Shown here piece by piece: positions 53,403-62,031 of a DNA stretch of 64,000 bases; within the stretch, counting starts at the first letter, position 1; every line of letters starts with the position of its first letter. The notes beneath the pieces were generated by a model. It did no database searches. It saw nothing but the letters and a program-made list of their open reading frames with translations, and was not told the DNA's origin. The DNA comes from JAGTVB01 sp049282355 (GTDB lineage: Bacteria > Pseudomonadota > Gammaproteobacteria > HK1): assembly GCA_049282355.1 (NCBI GenBank), contig JBAPTW010000158.1, positions 1 to 64,000 on the forward strand, read 5' to 3'. A program made the translations under genes and the position numbers.

Positions 53403-54792
53403 CGGCACGCTCCTGCGTTTGATATTCTGGCTTTTGCGCATACCTGGACCGGTAAGGCGCAACGCCTTGATGCCGGTGCGCATTCAGAAGGTTAGCTAAC
53501 TCGAATAGCAAGAGCTGAGATCCTCGATACCCGATCACGCTGCGGCTTGCACCGCCAAACCAGTCGTACTGTGGGAAACCAGCGCGCAGCAGCGGTAACC
53601 CGAGCGTCGCCGCCGTCTGCGCCACATGAGAACTGCCGATGAGAAGCTCGGCACCGTTCGCTCGGGCCAGGGCTTCCAAATCCTCCAAATCACCCAGTTT
53701 GACCTCCGTGCTCGCGGTTCCTTCTAATACCGGCGCGTAAGTCGAGGCAACTGCCGTCACGGTGATCGCCCCAACGCTTTTCAGGAACGAGCTGAATGCA
53801 TTCAGATGGTCGGGATCCAACGCCAGCGCGATGCGCCGCCCGCCCAACACGAAGTGTGTATCCAGCATGGCATCCTGAAGCTGTGAGCGATGGCGCTCCA
53901 AACGTTCCGGCACAGTGCGCCCGCTGAGCGTGCGCAATACCATCAGTAGGCGATCGGTCGCATCGAGCCCAAACAAGTGCTCGAAGTGGTATTCCGGAAC
54001 ACCGGTGCGCTCTTTGAGATAGGCTGCCGCTGCATAGAGCGAGGGGCCGATCACCAGCGTCGCAACAGCGTCGCCAAGCTGCTTCAAGTAACTGACGGGC
54101 AAGCCGCCTACCGTTGTCGAGCTAAAATCTTCCGCCGCCAGGTGGCCATCCAGAGAATCGGCCAGATCCGGTAATACCATGGCCTCAAACCCAAAAGCTT
54201 CGATCATTGCTTTCAACGCTTCCACGTCCCCAGGGCTGAGCAAAGAGCCCGCAAGCACGTTAACGCGCCAGCGGCCATTCCCGCTTGGCTTCGGCCGGTG
54301 CACGCCCATGCCCTCGGGCACCAAATTATCGATGAGCGCTTGCACCGCGCGCGCATAGCCCGATTCCAAAGAACCGGTATAGTCCGGCGTGCTAACGGGG
54401 ACCACAGCAACATGGGCCCATTCGGGGTACTGGCAACGAAACGCTTTGACGGCTCGCTCCACATCACTTCCCTGGGTTTCTGAGAGACCAGTCGTGGGGA
54501 TACCGATAAGCTCCGGTGAGGCCTTCGCGCAGAGCGTCGCTAGCCCCTCAACGACGTTGTCCTCGGCACCCATGATGGTGCTCACCTGATCCATGGCCGT
54601 GGTCTGAAGCGGCATCGGCTCGCGAAAGTGCTGGATGAGAAAAATTTTGCTAAAAGCGCTGCACCCCTGAGAGCCGTGCAACAAAGGAATCGCTCGGTGA
54701 ATACCGAGGAAGGCCAGCGCCGCCCCTACGGTGGGGCTCGTTTTCAAAGGTTGTACGGTAAGCGCCTTGCTGCGACGGATGATGGTCGCCAT
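53368..54792 (-). CDS. nifN: nitrogenase FeMo-co scaffold protein NifN
   Basis: NifN pairs with NifE to form the scaffold where the NifB product is matured into FeMo-co. The 474-aa protein is homologous to NifK: ALTVQPLKTSPTVGAALAF near the N-terminus, LHGSQGCSAF with the cluster-ligand Cys, and GIPTTGLSETQGSD. The ATG at 54792 comes 1 nt after the nifE stop. Confidence 0.95.
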   Translation of the reverse strand: MATIIRRSKALTVQPLKTSPTVGAALAFLGIHRAIPLLHGSQGCSAFSKIFLIQHFREPMPLQTTAMDQVSTIMGAEDNVVEGLATLCAKASPELIGIPTTGLSETQGSDVERAVKAFRCQYPEWAHVAVVPVSTPDYTGSLESGYARAVQALIDNLVPEGMGVHRPKPSGNGRWRVNVLAGSLLSPGDVEALKAMIEAFGFEAMVLPDLADSLDGHLAAEDFSSTTVGGLPVSYLKQLGDAVATLVIGPSLYAAAAYLKERTGVPEYHFEHLFGLDATDRLLMVLRTLSGRTVPERLERHRSQLQDAMLDTHFVLGGRRIALALDPDHLNAFSSFLKSVGAITVTAVASTYAPVLEGTASTEVKLGDLEDLEALARANGAELLIGSSHVAQTAATLGLPLLRAGFPQYDWFGGASRSVIGYRGSQLLLFELANLLNAHRHQGVAPYRSRYAQKPEYQTQERADELAASHAYHG

Positions 54793-54793
54793 G

Positions 54794-56212
54794 TCAGGCC
54801 CTGCCAATGGTCATGGGCCGCGGACCGCTAGTCGCCGAGCACCGCCAAGGCGGCAAGCGACCCACGGCACTCCAAATGGGATTTTCTAGCGCCTGGGTCA
54901 GCCGGTCGGCGAGTATCAGCATTCCAACATAGCCAGCGTAGCCGAACTCACGCTCCTGATTGATGTCGAGAAACGGCAGGCGCGCTTTGATAGCGGTGTA
55001 AAGATTACGACCGCCGGCAACCATAAGATCCGCCCGATGGGTATAGGCGGCATCGAGTAGCGCCCGAGGATTGCCATTCTCAATCATCGGCGCATCATCG
55101 CCCATCAGCTCCCGAATACGCGCCTTATCTTCTTCTGTCGATTTGCGCGTGCCCGTGGCGACCACTTCAATGCCGAGATCCTGTAGTGCACTGACTACGG
55201 ACCAAGACTTGACGCCGCCGGTATAGAGCAATGCTCGCTTGCCACGAAGTCGCTCACGATAGGAGGCTAGAGCTCGGTCGATGACCGCTTCCTCACGGGC
55301 GATGAGTGCCTCGGTACGCTCCATCAGAGAGGCGTCGCCGATAAGCTCGGCAAAGTGGCGCAGCGCGCTGGAGGTGGCCCGCACACCGTAGAAGCTTCCT
55401 TCGAACCAGCGTGTGCCGTAGCGCTCCTCGAGCTTTCGGGCCACATTAACCTGCGCCTTGGAACAGACCAGCATGTTGACCTCTGCCCGATGCATGGTCT
55501 GCACTTCGCGATAGCGCGCATCGCCCGATAGCGTACAAAGAACGCGCAGTCCCACTTCATCCAGCAGCGGCAGCACATGCCAGAGCTCTCCGGCAATGTT
55601 GTATTCGCCGATGAGGTTGACATCGTGAATGCGGATACCTAATTCTTTGGCTGCCAGTGGCAGAGGATCAGGCTCGCGTGTGCCGATGACATACTTCACC
55701 ATGGCCTCACCGGCAATGCGATTGCCGAGGTTTTTGGTACCGTAAAAGCCGCCCGCATCGATGGGTATCACAGGCACCCCAAAGCGCTGCTCACTGGCCT
55801 TGCACACCGCCTCGATGTCATCGCCGATAAGGGCGGGCACACAGGTGTTATAGACAAAAATCGCGGCCGGAGAGTAGCTTGAGATGGCCTGCTTGACGGC
55901 ATGAAAGAGGCGCTTTTCGCTACGCCCCATGATGACATCCTGCTCGGTAATGTCCGTGGTCATGCCAATGCGATATAGGTTTGGCCCTGTAGAGCGTGTG
56001 CCGCGGTTATCCCAGCTGGATCCCGCGCAGGCAATGGCGCCGTGCACGATATGGGCAACGTCGGCGACCGGCAGCAAGGCGATGTTCGCTCCGTCGAAGC
56101 AACAACCCCCTGCGGTGGCGCCGGGTTGCGGTCGTGCACAACCCGATTTCGATCCCTTATTGTGTCTACAGGCTGGCTCGTCGAGCAGCTGTGCGATCGC
56201 TTTCGCTTTCAT
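54794..56212 (-). CDS. nifE: nitrogenase FeMo-co biosynthesis protein NifE
   Basis: NifE is the NifD-like subunit of the NifEN scaffold. The 472-aa protein shows GGCCFDGANIALLPVADVAHI (in parts: GGCCFDGANIALLPV), GAIACAGSSWDNRGT with the ligand Cys, VYNTCVPALIGDDIEAVC and TGGVKSWSVVSAL. It is the first gene of the local nif operon, with a sigma-54 promoter 31-46 bp upstream. nifH, nifD and nifK are not adjacent. Confidence 0.96.
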   Translation of the reverse strand: MKAKAIAQLLDEPACRHNKGSKSGCARPQPGATAGGCCFDGANIALLPVADVAHIVHGAIACAGSSWDNRGTRSTGPNLYRIGMTTDITEQDVIMGRSEKRLFHAVKQAISSYSPAAIFVYNTCVPALIGDDIEAVCKASEQRFGVPVIPIDAGGFYGTKNLGNRIAGEAMVKYVIGTREPDPLPLAAKELGIRIHDVNLIGEYNIAGELWHVLPLLDEVGLRVLCTLSGDARYREVQTMHRAEVNMLVCSKAQVNVARKLEERYGTRWFEGSFYGVRATSSALRHFAELIGDASLMERTEALIAREEAVIDRALASYRERLRGKRALLYTGGVKSWSVVSALQDLGIEVVATGTRKSTEEDKARIRELMGDDAPMIENGNPRALLDAAYTHRADLMVAGGRNLYTAIKARLPFLDINQEREFGYAGYVGMLILADRLTQALENPIWSAVGRLPPWRCSATSGPRPMTIGRA

Positions 56213-56242
56213 AACGCCCTCTCACGGCTTTTTTGGATAGAG

Positions 56243-56258
56243 GGCAACGCCTGTGCCA
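56243..56258 (-). promoter_or_regulatory. sigma-54 (-24/-12) promoter of the nif operon
   Basis: On the minus strand the sequence reads TGGCAC-AGGCG-TTGCC, matching TGGCAC-N5-TTGCW with one mismatch at the last base. The -24 GG and -12 GC have the right spacing. Transcription would start near 56232, about 20 nt before the nifE ATG. RpoN-dependent, NifA-activated expression is implied. Confidence 0.8.
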
Positions 56259-56303
56259 TGCGATTAACTATTTAATTTTTTTACAATTATTCAAATAACA
56301 GGT

Positions 56304-56319
56304 TGTCGCAAAACAGACA
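56304..56319. promoter_or_regulatory. NifA upstream activating sequence
   Basis: TGT-CGCAAAACAG-ACA matches the NifA site TGT-N10-ACA exactly. Its centre is about 80 bp upstream of the predicted start, within the usual range for NifA sites. The DNA between it and the promoter (56262-56300) is very AT-rich, as expected for a bend or IHF site, though no perfect IHF match is seen. Confidence 0.7.
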
Positions 56320-56490
56320 ATGAAGGAGCAATTGCGCGAACGCCGACAAGTGGCCACGTGGGCCGGCAAGCGCAGTAGTTTATAAAACAGCTTCTGAGAG
56401 CCCTGATAGCATTCTGGTGAACTTCCCGACACTTCCGGCCGCCTGGTTTTGTGTAACAGAATTGGTGATAGGGTTTCAGGACATGAATTT

Positions 56491-56745
56491 TTACGGTTCA
56501 GCCTTGCGCGTCTCCATGTAGGAACGCAAAATCGCGTTGATGCGGGTTTGATACCCCGGTCCCTGGCGTTTCAGCCAGTCGAGCAAATCCTGGTCGAGGC
56601 GCAGATAAACCGCTTTCTTGGGTCGGGGCATCCGCAGTTCGGACTTTTCCCAGAAAGCTTCATCGGTTTCGGGGATATCGGAGTAGTCAATATCCTTGTC
56701 TTTCAAGGCCTCAATTTTCTTCAAGCGTTCTTTCGAGATAGTCAT
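56491..56745 (-). CDS. brnA: BrnA antitoxin
   Basis: The 84-aa antitoxin of the BrnT/BrnA type II system has a central ribbon-helix-helix DNA-binding region, PKKAVYLRLDQDLLDWLKRQ (about 42-61), and GYQTRINAILRSYM near the end. BrnA neutralises BrnT and represses the operon. A strong SD (AGGAAGG) precedes the ATG within brnT, favouring antitoxin excess. It overlaps brnT by 35 nt. Confidence 0.93.
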   Translation of the reverse strand: MTISKERLKKIEALKDKDIDYSDIPETDEAFWEKSELRMPRPKKAVYLRLDQDLLDWLKRQGPGYQTRINAILRSYMETRKAEP

Positions 56746-57004
56746 AAAAAACCTTCCTTTCCCGGCTGTTGGCTTTTCGGGCAGAAATCAGGCGCGTGTT
56801 GTTGCCTCGCACGGTGTGCACCACGACCACCGGCGCATCTGGCGATAATATGCCGAGGCTGATTTCCCGGATTTCGCCGTAATTTTGCCGGTCATCAACC
56901 CGTGTCAGAACGGGACCATCAAATATCTGCTTTGCCTCATCGAAGCTAACGCCATGCTTCTCGAGGTTGGTCTGCTCCTTGGTCTCGTCCCACTCAAACT
57001 CCAT
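56711..57004 (-). CDS. brnT: BrnT ribonuclease toxin
   Basis: The 97-aa RelE-fold toxin starts FEWDETKEQTNLEKHGVSFDEA (given as FEWDETKEQTNLEKHGV) and contains ISARKANSRERKVFYDYL, the conserved C-terminal active-site region. BrnT cleaves RNA and slows growth when BrnA is lost. There is no visible SD before its ATG and the predicted promoter is very close, so the mRNA may be leaderless. Confidence 0.94.
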   Translation of the reverse strand: MEFEWDETKEQTNLEKHGVSFDEAKQIFDGPVLTRVDDRQNYGEIREISLGILSPDAPVVVVHTVRGNNTRLISARKANSRERKVFYDYLERTLEEN

Positions 57005-57008
57005 ATTT

Positions 57009-57038
57009 TATATATAATATATATATACATTAGGTCAA
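57009..57038 (-). promoter_or_regulatory. brnTA promoter and AT-rich operator
   Basis: On the minus strand TTGACC (57033-57038) is a -35 and TATATA about 16-18 bp further is a -10, inside a run of alternating AT that is itself palindromic. Transcription would start at or within a few bases of the brnT ATG at 57004. The palindrome is a likely BrnA autoregulatory site. Confidence 0.5.
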
Positions 57039-57167
57039 AAAAATAATTTGCCAGGAACAGTAGAAACAGAATTGCCATTTCTGTATCAGACTCCGTGGAG
57101 TGGTTCCCGAGGAGTCGAAGGCGGCGTTGCGGTTGTGGCAACGGGCTCTGAATATAGGGAGTGACGC

Positions 57168-57780
57168 GTGCGCGATCAGATTCTGCAGGTCTTTGCGAGT
57201 GTTATGCCACCGCTGTTAGGTGTCATGGCCGGTTTCCTACTCTCCCGATGGGCGGACCGAAGCACAAGAAAACGGCAAGTCAAAGCCCGATGGGGTGCGC
57301 TATCTGTCGAACTCGAATTATGGAAAACAAAGGCTGAGACTTTCCTCCGTGACAAAATTAGCAAGCCACTGTGGCGGCTTCCTACATCTGGGTTTGAAGC
57401 TACGGCTATCTGGATTAGCCGGCGACGGTCAGTTGCGCGAGGAGGAGCTGCTCAACCTCAGTCAGGTTCTCGCGAATGCTCAGGACTTCAATCGTGGCTT
57501 GAACTTGGTGGTAGATACTCAGAGCGGCCCGGAACTCACCGACTTCCACAACCGTAACTTACTCTACGCCGCTAAGCTCACGCCGGATGGTATCGAACGG
57601 CTTACTGAACTCGGCCTACGGCAACCCTTCGAATCAGTCAACTACTACACTCTGGCAAGGAACGTCATTGATAAGTACTTGTCTTGGAGGCGCCGCCCCT
57701 GGCGCTGCTTTGGCGCCGCACCCTTATTTGTGATTGCGCCCTTAATCGAAGCGGGTCTTTTGAGTATGATTAAGATCTGA
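57168..57780 (+). pseudogene. frameshifted membrane-anchored hypothetical gene
   Basis: A GTG at 57168 with GGGAG upstream starts MRDQILQVFASVMPPLLG, an N-terminal transmembrane helix, continuing to KPLWRLPTSGFEAT. The homologous continuation (LREEELLNLSQVLANAQDF, then DFNRGLNL and TPDGIERLTELGLRQPF) is in the next frame, so a frameshift lies at about 57395-57415. The second frame ends at 57780, after a hydrophobic tail. Unrecognised family; dead unless rescued by programmed frameshifting. Confidence 0.7.
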
Positions 57781-57802
57781 TACCTGTTACGAGCTCGATC
57801 GG

Positions 57803-59521
57803 ATGAATGAGGAAAGTCGACGCCCCGGGAACTTCATTCGGCAGATCATCGAAGCCGATGTGAAAGCAAACAAGTATGGCGGGCGGGTGGCGACCCGTTT
57901 TCCGCCCGAACCGAACGGCTATCTGCATATTGGTCATGCCAAATCCATTTGTTTGAACTTCGGCATCGCCGAGGACTACGACGGTACGTGTAATCTGCGC
58001 TTCGATGATACCAATCCGCACAAAGAGAACATCGAATTTATCGTCGCCATCAAGGAAGATGTGCGCTGGCTCGGCTACGATTGGCAGGATCGTTTGTACT
58101 TCGCCTCTGATTATTTCCAGCGGCTCTACGACTATGCGAGAGAGCTGATAAAAAAAGGCAAGGCCTACGTGTGCGACCTCGGTCCCGAGGAGATCCGCAC
58201 ATTCCGCGGTACGCTCACCGAGCCGGGAAGGGACAGCCCGTACCGCAACCGCTGCGTAGAGGAAAATCTAGATCTGTTCGCCCGCATGCGGGCCGGCGAG
58301 TTTGCCGACGGATCGCGGGTGCTGCGGGCCAAAATCGACATGGCTTCCCCCAATATCAACCTGCGCGATCCGACCATTTACCGCATTCGTCACGGTGTTG
58401 TGCACCATCAAACGGGCGAAGAGTGGTGCATTTATCCCATGTACGACTTCACCCATTGTCTGTCGGACTCTATCGAGGGCATTACGCACTCCCTGTGTAC
58501 CCTTGAATTTGAGGATCATCGGCCCCTTTACGACTGGTTTCTGGATGAGCTCGAGGTGCCTTGTCATCCCCAGCAGATAGAATTTTCGCGTTTGGCTTTA
58601 CAGTACACCCTAACCAGCAAGCGCAGATTGACGCAGCTCGTGGAAGAAGGCCATGTGGAAGATTGGGATGATCCGCGCATGCCGACTATCGCAGGCATGC
58701 GTCGTCGTGGCTACACGCCCGCTGCCATTCGGGATTTTTGCGAGCGTATCGGAGTAACCAAAGCCGATAATCTCGTCGAGATGAGCCTATTGGAAAATGT
58801 CGTGCGCGAAGACCTCGATCGGAAAGCGCCACGACGGATGGCGGTACTGCATCCCCTCAAGGTCGTCATCGAGGACTACCCAGAGGGGCACCTAGAGCAA
58901 ATAGAGGCCCCCAATCATCCCCAAGACGAGTCGCGGGGTACACACCTGCTGCCGTTTACCCGGGAGATCTACATCGATCGCCATGATTTCATGGAGGATC
59001 CGCCGAAGCAATTTAAACGCTTGATTCCGGGGGGGGAAGTGCGGTTGCGCTACGCCTATGTGATTCGCTGTAAAGAAATCATCAAGGACGAGCGAGGCGA
59101 GATTGTCGAGCTGCGCTGTAGTCATGATCCGGCCACCCGCGGGGCCAATCCGCAAGGCCGCAAAGTGAAGGGTGTTATTCATTGGGTGTCGGCGATCCAC
59201 GCCCGCGAGGTCGAGATCCGTCTCTATGACCGATTATTCGAGCATCCGACACCGGATAAAGCGGGCGACGGCAAGGATTTCACAAAATTCCTGAATCCCA
59301 ATTCATTGCGGACCCTAACGCGCAGCTACGTGGAACTTAGTTTGGAGCAGGCGAAGCCAGGAGACACTTTTCAATTCGAGCGGGAAGGGTATTTTTCCTT
59401 GGATGCTGCCTCCACCCGGGAAGGCAAGGCCATTTTTAATCGCACCGTCACCCTGCGCGACAGCTGGGCCAAAATCGAGAACGAGCAAGGCGTGCTTAGA
59501 GGTCCTGCTCGGAAAAATTAA
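57803..59521 (+). CDS. glnS: glutaminyl-tRNA synthetase
   Basis: This 572-aa class-I synthetase charges tRNA-Gln. HIGH is present as GYLHIGHAKS (about 35-44), DDTNPHKE follows, and the KMSKS-equivalent is TLTSKRRL (about 270-277). The C-terminal anticodon-binding beta-barrels are complete. It is convergent with the oxidoreductase at 59518 and overlaps it by 4 nt. Confidence 0.97.
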   Translation: MNEESRRPGNFIRQIIEADVKANKYGGRVATRFPPEPNGYLHIGHAKSICLNFGIAEDYDGTCNLRFDDTNPHKENIEFIVAIKEDVRWLGYDWQDRLYFASDYFQRLYDYARELIKKGKAYVCDLGPEEIRTFRGTLTEPGRDSPYRNRCVEENLDLFARMRAGEFADGSRVLRAKIDMASPNINLRDPTIYRIRHGVVHHQTGEEWCIYPMYDFTHCLSDSIEGITHSLCTLEFEDHRPLYDWFLDELEVPCHPQQIEFSRLALQYTLTSKRRLTQLVEEGHVEDWDDPRMPTIAGMRRRGYTPAAIRDFCERIGVTKADNLVEMSLLENVVREDLDRKAPRRMAVLHPLKVVIEDYPEGHLEQIEAPNHPQDESRGTHLLPFTREIYIDRHDFMEDPPKQFKRLIPGGEVRLRYAYVIRCKEIIKDERGEIVELRCSHDPATRGANPQGRKVKGVIHWVSAIHAREVEIRLYDRLFEHPTPDKAGDGKDFTKFLNPNSLRTLTRSYVELSLEQAKPGDTFQFEREGYFSLDAASTREGKAIFNRTVTLRDSWAKIENEQGVLRGPARKN

Positions 59522-60465
59522 TGTCCCGCGCCCAAATGTAACACCGCCTTGCCAAAAAACCGGCGATCCATGAGGCTTCGCGCAATTCGACCGACTTCGG
59601 TCCAGCTCTCCTGCACCTGAATATAGGTTCGCAAACGACCCCTTCCCAAGAAGGCAAGGAGGCGCTCCAAACCACTTGCCGCAGCCTCCACTTCGGATTC
59701 GCGGTAAAGATTAAATCCCTCGATTCGCCCCCGTCCCGTCCCAATCATAAATCCGGCGGGCAAAACAGCCTCAAAACCGGCGGTGATGCCGTAGATCACG
59801 ATAATGCCGTCGGGTCGTAAAGTCAGGATCGCTTTGCTCAGCAGCTGACCACCAACGCCGTCGACAATCAAGCGGTAAGGGCCGTGTCGAAGCAGATTTT
59901 CTCCAGTCCCATCTATCAACACATCACTCGCCCCGGCTTCTCTCAAGAGCGCAGCGTGCTTGTCACTGCGAGCCTGGGCGATGACGTCCGCACCCATCAA
60001 GTTCGCCAATTGCACGGCAAATAGGCCGACTCCCCCTGTGGCACCGGTGATCAACACACGACTGCCTAGCAGACGTTCACCGCGCTCAAGGGCAAACAGT
60101 GCCGTAAGGCCCGCCACCGGTAGCGTTGCCGCATCGGCATCGTCGACGCCGTCGGGAATGGCCGCTAGTTCCCTGGTGGGAACGGCGACGCGCTCAGCCC
60201 AGCCGGTAGCCGCCTTGACAAAGCCAACCACTCGGGCGTCAGCCGCTGGGCCGGTACCATCTGCGGCGGCCTGAAGCACAGTACCCGCCACATCCCACCC
60301 GATGGAAGCGCCCAGAAGCCGGTCCTTGGCAAAGTTGAGCTCACCACGGTTTAGGGAAAATGCCGTCACGCGAACCAAGGCCTCGTGAGGGGCCGGCTGA
60401 GGTTCACAGGCTTCTCCTAGAAAGACAGCGCCCGGCAAACCGGGATCGGTCAGTACGGCCCTCAT
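59518..60465 (-). CDS. zinc-independent MDR-family NAD(P)-dependent oxidoreductase
   Basis: The 315-aa medium-chain reductase has the GroES-like N-terminus (ALVRVTAFSLNRGELNFAK) and a nucleotide-binding domain with the glycine-rich GATGGVGLFAVQLA (about 143-156). No catalytic zinc ligands are visible, so it is likely a quinone/enoyl reductase. Substrate is unknown. It is convergent with glnS. Confidence 0.88.
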   Translation of the reverse strand: MRAVLTDPGLPGAVFLGEACEPQPAPHEALVRVTAFSLNRGELNFAKDRLLGASIGWDVAGTVLQAAADGTGPAADARVVGFVKAATGWAERVAVPTRELAAIPDGVDDADAATLPVAGLTALFALERGERLLGSRVLITGATGGVGLFAVQLANLMGADVIAQARSDKHAALLREAGASDVLIDGTGENLLRHGPYRLIVDGVGGQLLSKAILTLRPDGIIVIYGITAGFEAVLPAGFMIGTGRGRIEGFNLYRESEVEAAASGLERLLAFLGRGRLRTYIQVQESWTEVGRIARSLMDRRFFGKAVLHLGAGH

Positions 60466-60486
60466 CCCATGCTCCTCACCTTCATT

Positions 60487-60846
60487 TCAACTCTCGGGGT
60501 TTATCGACTGAACTTTCAGCCGCTCGTATTTTGCGTAGAAAACTTCCTCTAGCTCATCGATGATCTCTGATGCGGCCCGCCCCTGAAGGATGTGTTGCGC
60601 CATCAGCGTCGAAGTGTCATTTAGCATGGTCGTCGCGTCAAGCATGGGGTAACTTGCCGAGAGGCGCTTGATGGCGGCAATGACGCTCTCTTCCGACGGG
60701 CGCGGCAATACCTGCGGCTGCGAAATCGAGGCGGCCTTCTGTCCCGGGCGCGCTTTCAGGAACTCCGCAAATAGAAGCACGGTCTCTCGGTCAGCGGCGC
60801 AAAGCGCTGAGAAGAGCTGAAGCAGCCGCCTTTTCTGTTGCTGCAT
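60487..60846 (-). CDS. conserved hypothetical protein, 119 aa
   Basis: The supported part is helical: RRLLQLFSALCAADRETVLLFAEFL, seen in blocks as LLQLFSALCAADRETVL and SEESVIAAIKRLSASYPML, then AQHILQGRAASEIIDELEEVF. No membrane segment or signal is present. A longer frame exists upstream to 60933 but looks noncoding; the ATG at 60846 has only a weak ribosome binding site. It lies 100 bp downstream of the LysR gene and 21 bp upstream of the oxidoreductase on the same strand. Function is unknown. Confidence 0.55.
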   Translation of the reverse strand: MQQQKRRLLQLFSALCAADRETVLLFAEFLKARPGQKAASISQPQVLPRPSEESVIAAIKRLSASYPMLDATTMLNDTSTLMAQHILQGRAASEIIDELEEVFYAKYERLKVQSINPES

Positions 60847-60945
60847 CGTCACAACGCTTTCTTGCTGTGTTTTATGGCGACTTAGCCCGCCGGTTAACCA
60901 CTTTAACTTTGAAGAGCCACTGCCGCTGCCCAAAGCATGGCGAAC

Positions 60946-61881
60946 CTATTCCGACGAGCGCGTCCAGTGCATTAGCCGAGGGCTCTGGTGAGTGCTGCAA
61001 TAGCCGCGGGCGAAATTGAGCAACTCCTCCATGGCCCGCATTCGAAACTTCTGCTTTTGGTGCACAAAAGAAAACGGGCGTTCCAGCGGTGGTGACAGAT
61101 CAAGGGCAACCAAGGTGCCCAGTGCCAGCTCCTTAGTAATGGTCGTTCGCGACAAAACCGAAATCCCCATGCCCGTCTCCACCGCCCCTTTAATAGCCTC
61201 TGGGCTCCCGAGTTCCATGACGAGATTGAGGCTATCAGGGCTCACGCCAGAGGCTTTGAGATACTCCACCAGAACCTCATAAGTTCCTGAGCCCTCCTCA
61301 CGGCGAATGAAGGGGTGGCCGATCAGATCGGTGGCGTGCACTGGGCTTTTCTCCACCAGCGGGTGCCCGGGCGGCACCACCGCCACCAGCTGATCGACGC
61401 GGCAAACCTCCACCGCAAGATTCTTATTAGACACCGGCGCTTCGACAATACCCAGATCGATCTCATTTTCCTCCACCAGCGAAACGACACCGTCGCTGTT
61501 GGCGACGTGAAGGCGAATCGTCACATCGGAGTACATTTTCTTGAAATCGCCGAGCAACGACGGAAGCATGTACTCGGCAACCGTGGTGCTCGCCCCCAGC
61601 AGCAATACGCCGGACATATCACCCGTGAGCTCCCTCACCGTGCCTTCCATCTCGGCGTAGAGCTCGAAAATGCGCTCGGAATAATTAAAGACCCGTTTCC
61701 CCGCATCGGTGAGGCTGATTCGGTTATGCGTCCTGTCAAAGAGACGGGCATTGAAATGCTCCTCGAGCTGCCTCACCTGGAACGTCACGGCGGGCTGAGT
61801 CATGTGGAGCACCTCTGCCGCTCGCGTAAAGCTAAGCATGCGCGCTACGGTGTGAAACACTTGCAGCCGGCGATCAGCCAT
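60946..61881 (-). CDS. LysR family transcriptional regulator (CbbR/CysB-like)
   Basis: The 311-aa regulator has an N-terminal winged helix-turn-helix (RMLSFTRAAEVLHMTQPAVTF, in parts FTRAAEVLHMTQPAVTFQV) and a C-terminal effector domain (about 92-290) with LRLHV-type and VVPPGHPLV segments. The start at 61881 has GGGAG 8 nt upstream; an upstream frame is not LysR-like. No cbb or cys operon is nearby; the target is not clear. It is separated from the RND gene by 150 bp on the same strand. Confidence 0.9.
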   Translation of the reverse strand: MADRRLQVFHTVARMLSFTRAAEVLHMTQPAVTFQVRQLEEHFNARLFDRTHNRISLTDAGKRVFNYSERIFELYAEMEGTVRELTGDMSGVLLLGASTTVAEYMLPSLLGDFKKMYSDVTIRLHVANSDGVVSLVEENEIDLGIVEAPVSNKNLAVEVCRVDQLVAVVPPGHPLVEKSPVHATDLIGHPFIRREEGSGTYEVLVEYLKASGVSPDSLNLVMELGSPEAIKGAVETGMGISVLSRTTITKELALGTLVALDLSPPLERPFSFVHQKQKFRMRAMEELLNFARGYCSTHQSPRLMHWTRSSE

Positions 61882-62031
61882 CTCAAGCACTCCCAACAAT
61901 GTATTTTGCGGTGGCGCAACCTGCCGAAGAAATCCCTCACGCCTCGGCCGCCCCAATTCAAACCTTAAGAAAAGCTTATCGTACCTTCAATTTCGCTTAT
62001 GTATTATTCCCGAAAAAGCACTCGTCTGCCA

